This document shows positions 1 to 8,176 of a stretch of 64,000 nt of DNA, in pieces. The stretch is from assembly GCA_020634165.1 (NCBI GenBank), contig JACKCF010000002.1, forward strand, positions 620,001 through 684,000. Direction: 5' to 3'. Each line of letters opens with the position of its first letter. The stretch's first letter is position 1. The position numbers and the translations under genes are program-made. Under the pieces are notes generated by a model. That model had not been told where the DNA came from and searched no databases. It was given only the letters and a program-made list of their open reading frames with translations. Origin of the DNA: Anaerolineaceae bacterium (GTDB taxonomy: Bacteria; Chloroflexota; Anaerolineae; Aggregatilineales; Phototrophicaceae).

Positions 1-162
1 CGGGAAGGCTTTTCTGGCGGCGGCAACAGCGGCGTTCACATCATCCGCACTGGCGACGGCCATCTGGGCGATGATCGAGCCATCCGCTGGATTCAGCACT
101 GGGATGGATGCACCTGTGCTGCTTGCCTGCCAGTTTCCGTTGATAAGCAGTGTTTCAGTCAT
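1..162 (-). CDS. aldehyde dehydrogenase family protein (partial, N-terminus)
   Basis: Only the first 54 codons are present; the gene runs off the left edge of the window. The translation starts MTETLLINGNW and continues with a NPADGSIIAQM stretch and an alanine-rich helix, which is the usual beginning of NAD(P)-dependent aldehyde dehydrogenases (oxidation of an aldehyde to an acid). The catalytic Cys and Glu lie outside the window, so activity and substrate cannot be judged. It starts 21 bases after the nucleoside phosphorylase stop and is on the same strand as the nucleoside importer operon, so it is probably its last or a late gene. A role in oxidising an aldehyde arising from nucleoside or pentose breakdown is inference. 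Confidence 0.8.
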   Translation of the reverse strand, partial: MTETLLINGNWQASSTGASIPVLNPADGSIIAQMAVASADDVNAAVAAARKAFP

Positions 163-183
163 GGTTCGCTTCCGCAAGGGATG

Positions 184-921
184 TTAAGTATGGGATGCCT
201 GCCAGACGAGGATGCCATCGAGCACGGTCTGGATCAGGGCTTCTTCGCCAGCACGGCGCTTGTCACTGTCGAGCACAGCAAACGGATCAGCCGTATTGGT
301 GACGAGGCACATGGAGACAACCGGCAGTCGCAGGCGCATGCCCAGGATGTACAGCAGCGAGGTTTCCATATCGAGTGCCTGTACAGGGGCTTGCTTAAGT
401 TGCTCGACATCTGGCAGGCCGCGCCCGACCAGTGCCGGAGCCATCTTGGGGTAAAAGCTGTCATAAGTTGTGGTCAGGCCCATGTGACATGCCAGCCCTC
501 GGCTGGTAGCCGCCTGATGCAGATGACTCGCCAGCGACCAATCAGGGATAGCCGGATATTCCAGCGGCAGATAGTCGCGCGAGGTGCCTTCAAAGCGTAC
601 GGCACCTGTGGAAATCACATAGGACCCCATCGGCGCTTCCACGCCCATCATCGTGCCGACGCGCACAATCGCTTTTACGCCCAGTTGCGCCAGTTCTTCA
701 ATCGCAATCGCTGCGGAAGGCGCGCCAATCCCGGACGATGCCCCGGAGAAACGCCGCTGTTTGTAATGGCCTGTCCGCACGTAAAACTCGCGATTTTGCA
801 TCTCATAATCGCAGGTCTCAAACTGCTCGGCGACACGATCCACACGGGCCGGATCACCTGTTAACAGCACAAAATCGCCGATGTCTTCCGGCTGACATTT
901 TAAGTAGAGTGTTTGCATCAT
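184..921 (-). CDS. nucleoside phosphorylase, uridine phosphorylase-like
   Basis: 245 residues, the usual length of the PNP/UDP phosphorylase family, which splits a nucleoside with phosphate into base and (deoxy)ribose-1-phosphate in the cytoplasm. Visible family marks are GDPARVDRVAEQF near residue 23, NREFYVRTG near residue 43, the glycine-rich SSGIGAPSAAIAIEELAQLG segment, RVGTMMG near residue 87, and LDMETSLLY near residue 184, which corresponds to the ribose-binding E-M-E motif. The GIGAPS and EELAQLG segments resemble E. coli Udp more than PNP, but base specificity cannot be set by eye. The start overlaps the kinase stop by four bases (ATGA), so the two are translationally coupled in the importer operon. 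Confidence 0.85.
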   Translation of the reverse strand: MMQTLYLKCQPEDIGDFVLLTGDPARVDRVAEQFETCDYEMQNREFYVRTGHYKQRRFSGASSGIGAPSAAIAIEELAQLGVKAIVRVGTMMGVEAPMGSYVISTGAVRFEGTSRDYLPLEYPAIPDWSLASHLHQAATSRGLACHMGLTTTYDSFYPKMAPALVGRGLPDVEQLKQAPVQALDMETSLLYILGMRLRLPVVSMCLVTNTADPFAVLDSDKRRAGEEALIQTVLDGILVWQASHT

Positions 922-1844
922 AATGATCCGAAGTTTTCCTCGTATCGCTTGAGTACATCTTCCCAGGTTGGCAGGTTGGTCTGACAGCCGATTTTTTCCA
1001 CAACGAAAGACGCGACAGCGGCCCCCAGGCGCGCCGATGTTTCATGATCGCGGCCTCGCAGCACCCCGGCAATAAATCCGCTGGTGAAGCCATCGCCCGC
1101 GCCAGTCGTATCAACGACATGGGTCTGAATAGCGGGTACAGCGACCTGTTCACCATCGGCATAGACCGTGACGCCATCAGCGCCGCGCGTCAGCACGATG
1201 ACCTGCGTTTTCCCGCGCAGCAGGTCGCTCAATGATGGCGCGTCTGTAGCTGCTAACAAAAGGTCAGCTTCAAAGCGGTTCATCAGAATGATTTCACTGG
1301 CCTGCAAAAACAGGCTGAGGCTTTCCGGCGGGTAGGCCTGAATATCCGGTTTCATCTGCCAGATGATAGGCACATTGGCCGATGCACATTGTTCCACGAA
1401 CTGGCGGTTATAATGCAGCGGTCCAACTGTCACCAGCCCGTATCTGACCTGTTCCAGGCCGTGCAGTGTCAGGTCGCCATTCCAGGCATCCGCCGCCCCC
1501 GCAAAGAAAAAGTTCTGGTATTCGCCATCGGGGTTGCGGAACAAGTAACTGCGCGAGGATTGTTCCCCAAGCATACAGATAACGTTGCTCTGGTCGATGT
1601 TCTGCTGGCCCAGGTAATCACAGTAAGAAGTACCCAGGGCATCATTCCCCAGGATCATCGCCAGTCCGGTCCTAAAGCCCAGGCGGCTCAGTCCAACGGC
1701 GACATTGGCACCACAGCCACCAAAGGGAATCTGGCCATCATCCGGCAATGCCTGGATGAGAGCCGTTTCCCCGACAGCAGCGCTCCGTGACACCGGAAAA
1801 ATGGTGTCAAAGCTGGGGTAGCCTGTCGCCAGCACATCAAGCAT
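918..1844 (-). CDS. PfkB-family carbohydrate/nucleoside kinase
   Basis: 308 residues with the two PfkB signatures: a GGCGANVAVGLSRLG segment at about 42-56 and DTTGAGD at 245-251, with D251 the expected catalytic base. Family members transfer phosphate from ATP to a sugar or nucleoside hydroxyl. It sits between a nicotinamidase-like hydrolase (8-base overlap) and a nucleoside phosphorylase (4-base overlap), so the substrate is probably a nucleoside or the ribose released from one. It is not close enough to RbsK or adenosine kinase by eye to give a name. It is one of three PfkB kinases in the window; the others are at 12198 and 39755. Confidence 0.85.
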   Translation of the reverse strand: MLDVLATGYPSFDTIFPVSRSAAVGETALIQALPDDGQIPFGGCGANVAVGLSRLGFRTGLAMILGNDALGTSYCDYLGQQNIDQSNVICMLGEQSSRSYLFRNPDGEYQNFFFAGAADAWNGDLTLHGLEQVRYGLVTVGPLHYNRQFVEQCASANVPIIWQMKPDIQAYPPESLSLFLQASEIILMNRFEADLLLAATDAPSLSDLLRGKTQVIVLTRGADGVTVYADGEQVAVPAIQTHVVDTTGAGDGFTSGFIAGVLRGRDHETSARLGAAVASFVVEKIGCQTNLPTWEDVLKRYEENFGSL

Positions 1845-2421
1845 GGGGCGTCGTTTCCGTCTGGGCGGATGCCATCCATGCCAGGGCGTCTTCCACGCTG
1901 GTGACGCGCCCCAGGTAACGGTCGATGTCTTCTAAGTTAGCCTCATGCAGATGCGGCTTATCGGTTGCGACGCATTCACGCGGCACGATCACGCGATAAT
2001 TGTTGGAGAAAGCATCCTGCGCCGTCGCCCGAATGCAGACGTTGGTCTTGGTTCCGGCCAGGAACAGCGTATCAATGTGATTGTCGCGCAGTATCAAGTC
2101 GAGGTCGGTGCCAACAAAGGCGCTGTAGCGGCGCTTATTGATGAGGTAATCCTGCGGCTGTGGCTGTAGCGGCGGAGCCAGTTCCACGCCAATGGTATCC
2201 GCGCGGCAGTGATCTCGGACGTTTTCCAGTTCCCAATCTGGCTTACCAGGGCGGTGCGAATCAACCACCCAGATGATGAGCGCGCCTTGCTGGCGAGCAT
2301 CTTCCACAAACTGAACAACAGTCGGCACCATTTTGGAGGCAGGTTCATTGGGAACCTTGCCATGTTCCATGTCGGTAAAATCGCGAATCATATCAATGAC
2401 GAGGACTGCAAATCGGCCCAT
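1837..2421 (-). CDS. isochorismatase-family cysteine hydrolase, nicotinamidase-like
   Basis: 194 residues. The catalytic triad of the family is visible: D10 in VLVIDMIRDF, K96 in INKRRYS and C129 in AGTKTNVCIRATA. A metal-site pattern typical of nicotinamidases is also present: D54 and H56 in VVDSHRPGK, and H71 in RDHCRADTIGVEL, which resembles the HC-x4-T-x-G-x-E segment of PncA. Nicotinamidases hydrolyse nicotinamide to nicotinate, but related enzymes cleave ureidoacrylate or carbamoyl compounds, so the substrate is open. Its place between a nucleoside importer and a nucleoside phosphorylase would fit removal of an amide from a released base. It lies 6 bases after the permease gene and overlaps the kinase by 8. 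Confidence 0.8.
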   Translation of the reverse strand: MGRFAVLVIDMIRDFTDMEHGKVPNEPASKMVPTVVQFVEDARQQGALIIWVVDSHRPGKPDWELENVRDHCRADTIGVELAPPLQPQPQDYLINKRRYSAFVGTDLDLILRDNHIDTLFLAGTKTNVCIRATAQDAFSNNYRVIVPRECVATDKPHLHEANLEDIDRYLGRVTSVEDALAWMASAQTETTPHA

Positions 2422-2427
2422 CGGGAT

Positions 2428-3333
2428 TTATCCTTTTTGCCACTCTTTACGAACGGATATTGCCACCAGCATGATGACGACCATCAGATAGGGCATCATC
2501 TGGAAGAACTGCGTCGGGATGTTGCTGGTCGTCTGCAAACGGAATTGCAGCGCTTCAAAGAAGCCGAACAACAAGCATGCCAGCGCTGCCAGCCTGGGCC
2601 GCCCAGCCGCGAAGTAGACCGCCGCCAGCGCGATAAAACCGCGCCCATCGGTCATATTCTCGCGGAACAGCGCCAGATCGCCAACCGAGAGATGCGCCCC
2701 GGCCAAGCCGCATAACAGCCCACCGAGCACCAGCGCCAGATATTGCATCCCGCGCACGGAAATACCGACGGTACGGGCTGCTTCCGGGTCTTCGCCCACA
2801 GCACGGATATGAATGCCGGGGACCGTACGATACAGGAAAATCGCCGTGAGGGGGATGATGATCCACGAAACATACACCAGCGGCGAGTGCCGGAACAACA
2901 ATTTGCCAAGGAAGGGCATATCGCTCAGGCCAGGGATATCGAGCACAGGCAGCGAGGCGAAATCCGCCGGAGTATATGATCCCTGTACATTAAACAGGAT
3001 TTGCAGCAAATAAGCCGTTCCACCGAGCGCGAGGAAGTTCATAGCGAGGCCCGCCACAATCAGATCAGCGCGCAGGTCCGTCACAAACAGGGCGAAAAAC
3101 GCGCCACCTATTGCGCCAGCGATGGCGGCCAGCAGGACGCCTGTCCATGCGGAACCCGCCGCCACGCCCAGCACCACCGCCACAAAAGCGCCAATCAGCA
3201 TCAGCCCTTCCAGCGCGATGTTAATCAGGCCCACCTGATAGCTGAGGAGTCCGGCCATGGCCACCAGGATCAGCGGCGTGGCCAACCGCAGCGTCGAAGC
3301 CGAAACATTCACAATCAAATCGAGAAATTCCAT
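2428..3333 (-). CDS. nucleoside ABC transporter permease (second subunit, BMP-type)
   Basis: 301 residues, almost entirely hydrophobic, with around eight to nine membrane segments. The family pattern of branched-chain/ribose/nucleoside permeases (BPD_transp_2) is seen: GLINIALEGLMLIGAFVAV near residue 34 and VGISVRGMQYLALVLGGLLCGLAGA around 190-215. It is the shorter of two adjacent permeases, as in the RnsBACD/YufNOPQ nucleoside importers, and is probably the RnsD/YufQ-type subunit. It starts 11 bases after the first permease and ends 6 bases before the hydrolase gene. It would form the membrane channel with the neighbouring permease. Confidence 0.88.
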   Translation of the reverse strand: MEFLDLIVNVSASTLRLATPLILVAMAGLLSYQVGLINIALEGLMLIGAFVAVVLGVAAGSAWTGVLLAAIAGAIGGAFFALFVTDLRADLIVAGLAMNFLALGGTAYLLQILFNVQGSYTPADFASLPVLDIPGLSDMPFLGKLLFRHSPLVYVSWIIIPLTAIFLYRTVPGIHIRAVGEDPEAARTVGISVRGMQYLALVLGGLLCGLAGAHLSVGDLALFRENMTDGRGFIALAAVYFAAGRPRLAALACLLFGFFEALQFRLQTTSNIPTQFFQMMPYLMVVIMLVAISVRKEWQKG

Positions 3334-3344
3334 GATGGCCTTCT

Positions 3345-4415
3345 CTAATCCCCGGCGGGTGCCACAGCAACTGGCTCAGATGGCTCTGTGGGTGCTTGCC
3401 TGCGCCGCCTCAGCCAGCCGAAGCCAATATCAATCGCGATGAAGAAGATAATCAACGCCTGTACGATGTCGATCAGGTCACGCGGGATGCGTACGAACAT
3501 TTCCATAGTGGCGGCCCCACTGCGCAGCGCCCCAAAGAACAGCGCCGCCAGCAGCACACCAATCGGGGAATTGCGACCAAGCAGGGCGACGACAATGCCA
3601 TCAAAGCCTAACCCGCGTGAGAACCCTGCCACAAAACGATAATGCACACCTAGCACCTGTCCGGCACCTGCCAGCCCACCAATGAAGCCGCTGATGAACA
3701 TCACCAGCACAATCAGGCGGCGCACTGGAATACCTGCCCAGCGGGCGAAGGTCGCATTCGTGCCCAGGACGTTGACTTCGTAGCCGAGCGTCATGCGGCG
3801 CATCATGAACAGCACCACAAAAAAAGTGCCAATTGCGATAAAAAAGCTGGGGTTCCACTGCGAACGGCTGATGATGCGCGGGAGTTGTGCCTGCAAAGCC
3901 ACCTCCGCGGACATGGCATTCGACATACCCGGTACGAAAAATGGCCCCAATACCAGATATTCCGTGAACAGGATGGCTACGTAGTTGAGCATGATCGTCG
4001 TGACGACTTCGTCCACTTTGAACCACGCTTTGAAATAGCCAGGGATCGCTCCCCAGAGGCCACCTGCCAACCCGCCGACTAAAAATGCCAGCGTAATCAG
4101 GGCCAGCCCAGGCAGATCAATGAAGGTGAAACCGACCCAGGCGGCAGCGAAGGCCCCCATATACAGCGAGCCTTCTACACCGACGTTGAAGATACCCGCT
4201 TTGAAGGCGACCATCGTCGCCAATCCAGTGAAGATCAACGGCGTGGCTTTGAGCAGGGTATCGGCGATGGCGCGGTCGGTGCCAACGGCGGAATTCCATA
4301 GCACCTGATAGGCGTTGAGAGCATCCTTGCCAGAAAGCTGCATGATGATGCCGCCGATAATCAGGGCCAGGGCCAGCGTAACCAGGATGCGCGCGACTTC
4401 CTGAAGCTGCTTCAT
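3345..4415 (-). CDS. nucleoside ABC transporter permease (first subunit, BMP-type)
   Basis: 356 residues with many membrane segments. Typical of the family are FKAGIFNVGVEGSLYMGAFAA near residue 72, KVDEVVTTIMLNYVAILFTEYL near residue 133 and the GLGFDGIVVALLGRNSPIGVLLAA segment near 270. This matches the RnsC/YufP-type permease of BMP nucleoside importers. Its start overlaps the end of the ATPase gene by four bases, so the two are translationally coupled. The protein would pair with the 301-residue permease downstream and be driven by the double ATPase upstream. Confidence 0.88.
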   Translation of the reverse strand: MKQLQEVARILVTLALALIIGGIIMQLSGKDALNAYQVLWNSAVGTDRAIADTLLKATPLIFTGLATMVAFKAGIFNVGVEGSLYMGAFAAAWVGFTFIDLPGLALITLAFLVGGLAGGLWGAIPGYFKAWFKVDEVVTTIMLNYVAILFTEYLVLGPFFVPGMSNAMSAEVALQAQLPRIISRSQWNPSFFIAIGTFFVVLFMMRRMTLGYEVNVLGTNATFARWAGIPVRRLIVLVMFISGFIGGLAGAGQVLGVHYRFVAGFSRGLGFDGIVVALLGRNSPIGVLLAALFFGALRSGAATMEMFVRIPRDLIDIVQALIIFFIAIDIGFGWLRRRRQAPTEPSEPVAVAPAGD

Positions 4416-5938
4416 GATACGACCCCCGCCTGTTCTGTGGTGCGACCTGCCATCAGCAGGCCCAATTGTTCGCGTGTTGCGTCCTGCCGCCTCAGGCTGC
4501 CGACGATGCGCCCTTCAAACAGCACCACCAGCCGATCACAGACGGCCAGCAGCTCATCCAGATCAGCAGAAATCAGCAGAATGCCGACGCCCTGGTTGCG
4601 CAGGTCCACAAGCTGCTCATGGACGAAACGTGCCGCGCCAATATCCAGGCCGCGCGTCGGCTGTGCTGCGATGAGCGCGCGCGGTGTATCCGCAAGTTCG
4701 CGGGCGATGACCACTTTCTGGGCATTACCGCCGGAGAGCGTCCCGACGACAGTATCGTGGCTGGTGGCCCGTACATCGAAGCGCTTCATCAAGTCGCGAG
4801 CAGCATCTTTCAGTCTGCCAATACGCATCACGCTGCCCTGGGATTGCGGCGCGCGATAATAGCGGGTGACGGCCATATTCTCCCAGATGGTCAGGTCGTT
4901 GCTGAGTCCCTCATGATTGCGATCTTCCGGTATGAGGGCCAGGCCGTGTTCACGGCGTTTGCGGCCATCGAACGCGGTCACGTTGGTATCGCCAATGGTA
5001 ATCGTTCCGGCTCGCAGTTTGCGCAGGCCAATGAGTACTTCCAGCAGCTCATGCTGACCATTGCCTTCGACGCCTGCCAGCCCGACGATTTCTCCGCCAT
5101 GAATCGACAGATTGATGCCTTTGAGCACAGGCAGTCGGCGGTCATCTTCAGCGGAAACATTTTCGAGTTGTAGTTGCAGCGGCCCCGGATGGCTTTCCGA
5201 CGTCAGTTGCACCGTATCGACATCACTGCCGACCATCATCCGCGCGATTTCTGTGGGCGTAGTCTCTGCGACCTTGAGTGTACCGACAACTTCTCCTCGG
5301 CGCAGGATGGTGGCGCGCTGGCAAATCGCCATGACTTCGCGCAGTTTATGCGTAATAAAAATCGCCGTGCAGCCCTGCTGGACCAGATTCTGGATCACGT
5401 CAAACAGGGTATCGACTTCCTGCGGCGTTAGCACTGCCGACGGTTCATCCAGGATCAGCAGGCGAGCATCGCGGTAAAGCATCTTGAGAATTTCCACACG
5501 CTGGCGAATACCCACCGACAGATCGGCGACGCGCTGCGTGGGATCGACTGCCAGACCATACTGCTGCGACAGCGCCTGCACCCGCTCATTGACCGTCTTC
5601 TGATCGACGAACAGACCTTTGCGCGTCTCAAAACCGAGCGCGATATTCTCGCCAACCGTCAGCGAGGGGATGAGTTGGAAGTGCTGGTGTACCATGCCAA
5701 TCCCCATGCGGATGGCGGCATATGGATTGGGGATGCTTACCTGCTGGCCGTCGAAAGCAATCTGGCCAGCGTCAGGTTGCTCCAGCCCGTAAAGGATTTT
5801 CATCAGGGTGGATTTTCCGGCACCATTTTCGCCAACCAGGGCATGGATTTCGCCCTGCTCGACTTCAAACGTGACGGCATTGTTGGCGACAACGCCAGGG
5901 TAGTACTTGGTAATGCCCTGCATGGACAGGTAAGTCAT
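4412..5938 (-). CDS. nucleoside ABC transporter, double ATP-binding protein
   Basis: 508 residues with two fused nucleotide-binding domains. Domain one has Walker A GENGAGKST at 36-44, a LSVGIRQRVEI signature and Walker B LLILDEPSAVL. Domain two has the degenerate Walker A VEGNGQHE near residue 290, then LSGGNAQKVVIAREL and a RALIAAQPTRGLD segment in place of a classical Walker B. A degenerate second P-loop is normal in RbsA/RnsB/YufO-type ATPases. The protein powers uptake of nucleosides through the two adjacent permeases. It follows the substrate-binding protein gene by 59 bases. Confidence 0.92.
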   Translation of the reverse strand: MTYLSMQGITKYYPGVVANNAVTFEVEQGEIHALVGENGAGKSTLMKILYGLEQPDAGQIAFDGQQVSIPNPYAAIRMGIGMVHQHFQLIPSLTVGENIALGFETRKGLFVDQKTVNERVQALSQQYGLAVDPTQRVADLSVGIRQRVEILKMLYRDARLLILDEPSAVLTPQEVDTLFDVIQNLVQQGCTAIFITHKLREVMAICQRATILRRGEVVGTLKVAETTPTEIARMMVGSDVDTVQLTSESHPGPLQLQLENVSAEDDRRLPVLKGINLSIHGGEIVGLAGVEGNGQHELLEVLIGLRKLRAGTITIGDTNVTAFDGRKRREHGLALIPEDRNHEGLSNDLTIWENMAVTRYYRAPQSQGSVMRIGRLKDAARDLMKRFDVRATSHDTVVGTLSGGNAQKVVIARELADTPRALIAAQPTRGLDIGAARFVHEQLVDLRNQGVGILLISADLDELLAVCDRLVVLFEGRIVGSLRRQDATREQLGLLMAGRTTEQAGVVS

Positions 5939-5997
5939 GATGCGATCCTGATAGGAGAAGCAGGGAGCACGAAGCCCCCTGCAACCAAATGAAGCGG

Positions 5998-7101
5998 TTA
6001 CTCCATCATGGCGGAGTGCAGTTCGTCCAGACCTGCACAGGTGGGATTTTCTGAGATGATGGCGAAGGTATCTTCGTCCAGCAGACGAATATCAACGACA
6101 TCCAGATCGCCAGCGATAATCGCTTCGCGGGCTTCTTCAACCTGGGCGACGTATTCCGGCGGGACGATATGGCGGGTATAGGTCATGTCGGTCAGGCCAA
6201 CGCCGTTGACATCGAGGCCGTACTGGGCGACGGTGCCGCCTTCCAGCGTGCCATCGACCAGGCGTGAGATTACATCAAAGACGGCCACATCAACGCGCTT
6301 CATCATGCTGGTGAGCACGTTACCTGGCGCCAGGAAGTCCTGGTCGCTGTCAACGCCAACGGCGAAGAAGTTCTCATCACGGGCAGCGTCGATGATGCCT
6401 TCACCTGTACCACCTGCCACCTGGAAGATCACATCGGCACCCTGCTCATGCATGGAAAGCGCCAGTTCACGGCCACCCGCCGGATCGCCGAAGCCGTTGG
6501 AATAGGCCAGCAGCACATCAACATCGGGATTGACGGCGCAGGCACCCTGTAAGTAGCCATACAGGAAGACGTCGATACCGCTGGAAGGAACGCCACCAAT
6601 GGCGCCCAGGACAGCATCATCGTTGGTCTGTTCAATGCTATCGTCTGTGGTGACGAGAGCCGCCAGCATACCAGCCAGATAAGAACCGGTGTGCTCATCG
6701 AACATGATCGACACGATGTTGTCGCCTTCGACCACGATGTTGACGATGGAGAACAGCGTATCGGGATAGTCAGGGGCTACACGGGCCAGCGGGTCAAAGT
6801 GGCTGAATTCCAGCGTGATGACCAGATCAAAGCCTGCTTCTGCCGCAGCCCGCAGCAACTGCTCACCTTCACCAACAGGATCAGGCGATTCAATCGGCAC
6901 GACTTCTACGCCCAATTCCTGCGCGGCCAGCGTCAGGCCGGCAAAGGCCAGGTCGTTATACGAACGATCACCCAGACCCCCCTGCGCGACAATCAGTGCG
7001 ACGCTGGGCGTATCCTGGGCAATTCCGGGTCCGGTTATCGCCAGTGATAGCGATAAGACGAGGATGCTGATGAATAGCACACGGATGACTGTTTTTTTCA
7101 T
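5998..7101 (-). CDS. BMP-family substrate-binding protein of the nucleoside importer
   Basis: 367 residues. A Lys/Arg start and a hydrophobic stretch ending in GPGIAQDTP form a signal peptide, with no lipobox cysteine. The mature part begins with VALIVAQGGLGDRSYNDLAFAGL, the standard opening of basic membrane protein (PurR-fold) binding proteins such as PnrA/BmpA/RnsB-type receptors. Further marks are FDEHTGSYLAGMLAAL and IFQVAGGTGEGIIDAA, the latter forming the ligand pocket. It is the first transporter gene, 121 bases behind the gntR stop, and the binding component that defines a nucleoside or ribosyl compound as the likely substrate. Confidence 0.9.
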   Translation of the reverse strand: MKKTVIRVLFISILVLSLSLAITGPGIAQDTPSVALIVAQGGLGDRSYNDLAFAGLTLAAQELGVEVVPIESPDPVGEGEQLLRAAAEAGFDLVITLEFSHFDPLARVAPDYPDTLFSIVNIVVEGDNIVSIMFDEHTGSYLAGMLAALVTTDDSIEQTNDDAVLGAIGGVPSSGIDVFLYGYLQGACAVNPDVDVLLAYSNGFGDPAGGRELALSMHEQGADVIFQVAGGTGEGIIDAARDENFFAVGVDSDQDFLAPGNVLTSMMKRVDVAVFDVISRLVDGTLEGGTVAQYGLDVNGVGLTDMTYTRHIVPPEYVAQVEEAREAIIAGDLDVVDIRLLDEDTFAIISENPTCAGLDELHSAMME

Positions 7102-7222
7102 ATCACCTGCTCCTTAAAACAACATAACTGAAAACGGTCGAAGGTTGTCTGGCTTGTCTGTTTTCATATTTTTCCGCACATCTCTCCTCTTTATCTCGGC
7201 CCCCACATGGTCAAACGACGAT

Positions 7223-7957
7223 TTACCGTCGTAGCTGGATGGTGTACTGATACAGATCAGAGTGGTAATGGGCGATGACGAACTCGACGAAGTTGCCCAT
7301 GTGATCCCAGGAAAATTGGGTCGTCTGCAAAAGGGGCGAACCAGGCTGAAGGCCCAGCAGCGCCGCGACATCTTCCTCTGCCGCGACGGCCTCAATTGTT
7401 TTGACGCCCTCTGCCAACTGAATCCCCCTATTTTCAAGGATGCGATACAACGACTGGGTTGTTTCAAGCTCCTCTTGGGAGAAAGTCACCCCATGCAGGT
7501 ACGTATCGTGCAGGCCAACAGGCTGGTCATCAGCCAGCCGCAGACGCCGGATACGCAGCAGACGGTCACTGCTGCTGAGGTTGGCGTGGCGCATCACCTT
7601 CATAGGTGGCGGTGTTTCTTCAAAGATCAGGATTTGCGAACTCGGCGTCAGATCACGATTTTGCATATCTTCGGAAAAGCTCATCAATCGGTCGAGCGTA
7701 TGAGCCAGTCGTCTGGAAGAAACAAATGTGCCGCGCCCGCGCTCACGATGAATATAGCCATCGTTCACCAGCTCAGACATGGCCTGCCGAACGGTCATCG
7801 GGCTGATGCTGTAGGCTTTCGAGAATTCATTTTCAGAGGGTAAGGTGTCACCAGGGGATAATTCTCCCGTCTCAATCAGGTTTTCAATCTCCTGTTTGAG
7901 CTGGTAGTAAATGGGAACTGGACTGCTGCGATCAATATTGAGATTAAGAATACTCAT
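7223..7957 (-). CDS. GntR-family (HutC/UTRA type) transcriptional regulator
   Basis: The ATG at 7957 gives 244 residues; an in-frame TTG lies one codon upstream. The N-terminal winged helix-turn-helix is clear: PIYYQLKQEIENLIETGELSPGDTLPSE..., MTVRQAMSELVNDGYIHRERGRGTFV (split here). The rest, from about residue 95, has the UTRA ligand domain marks (RIRRLRLADDQPVGLHDTYL, LGLQPGSPLL). UTRA regulators bind small phosphorylated or amino-sugar or nucleoside-related ligands. It is encoded just ahead of the nucleoside importer on the same strand, and a perfect inverted repeat lies 19 bases upstream of the start, so it probably represses itself and the importer operon. Confidence 0.9.
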   Translation of the reverse strand: MSILNLNIDRSSPVPIYYQLKQEIENLIETGELSPGDTLPSENEFSKAYSISPMTVRQAMSELVNDGYIHRERGRGTFVSSRRLAHTLDRLMSFSEDMQNRDLTPSSQILIFEETPPPMKVMRHANLSSSDRLLRIRRLRLADDQPVGLHDTYLHGVTFSQEELETTQSLYRILENRGIQLAEGVKTIEAVAAEEDVAALLGLQPGSPLLQTTQFSWDHMGNFVEFVIAHYHSDLYQYTIQLRR

Positions 7958-7976
7958 CAATTGCTGCCAAATAATC

Positions 7977-7994
7977 TAGTTCTCTATAGAACTA
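7977..7994. promoter_or_regulatory. candidate GntR operator
   Basis: A perfect inverted repeat of 7-base arms TAGTTCT and AGAACTA with a 4-base spacer lies 19 bases upstream of the gntR start. Size and symmetry fit operators of HutC-subfamily GntR proteins (pseudo-palindromes around a TATA or CTAGA core). Assignment to this regulator is inferred from position. Confidence 0.5.
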
Positions 7995-8176
7995 TATCGT
8001 GGTGGACAACACTTGTCAAAAAATGGGCGCTTCTCCGCAGCAGCATGTTGGATGAAAGCCATCCCTGGGGAATTGTGAATTGGATGAGAAATAGGGCATT
8101 GTATGGCCCAAAATAGTTGAACATGTGACACAGCAAGCCTATTATGAACAGTAGAGCAATCTGAAAAGAGGAACGC

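Noticed and set aside
181..864. 227-codon open frame on the plus strand
   Set aside because: It lies antisense to the nucleoside phosphorylase, has no family resemblance and arises from codon bias of the real gene.
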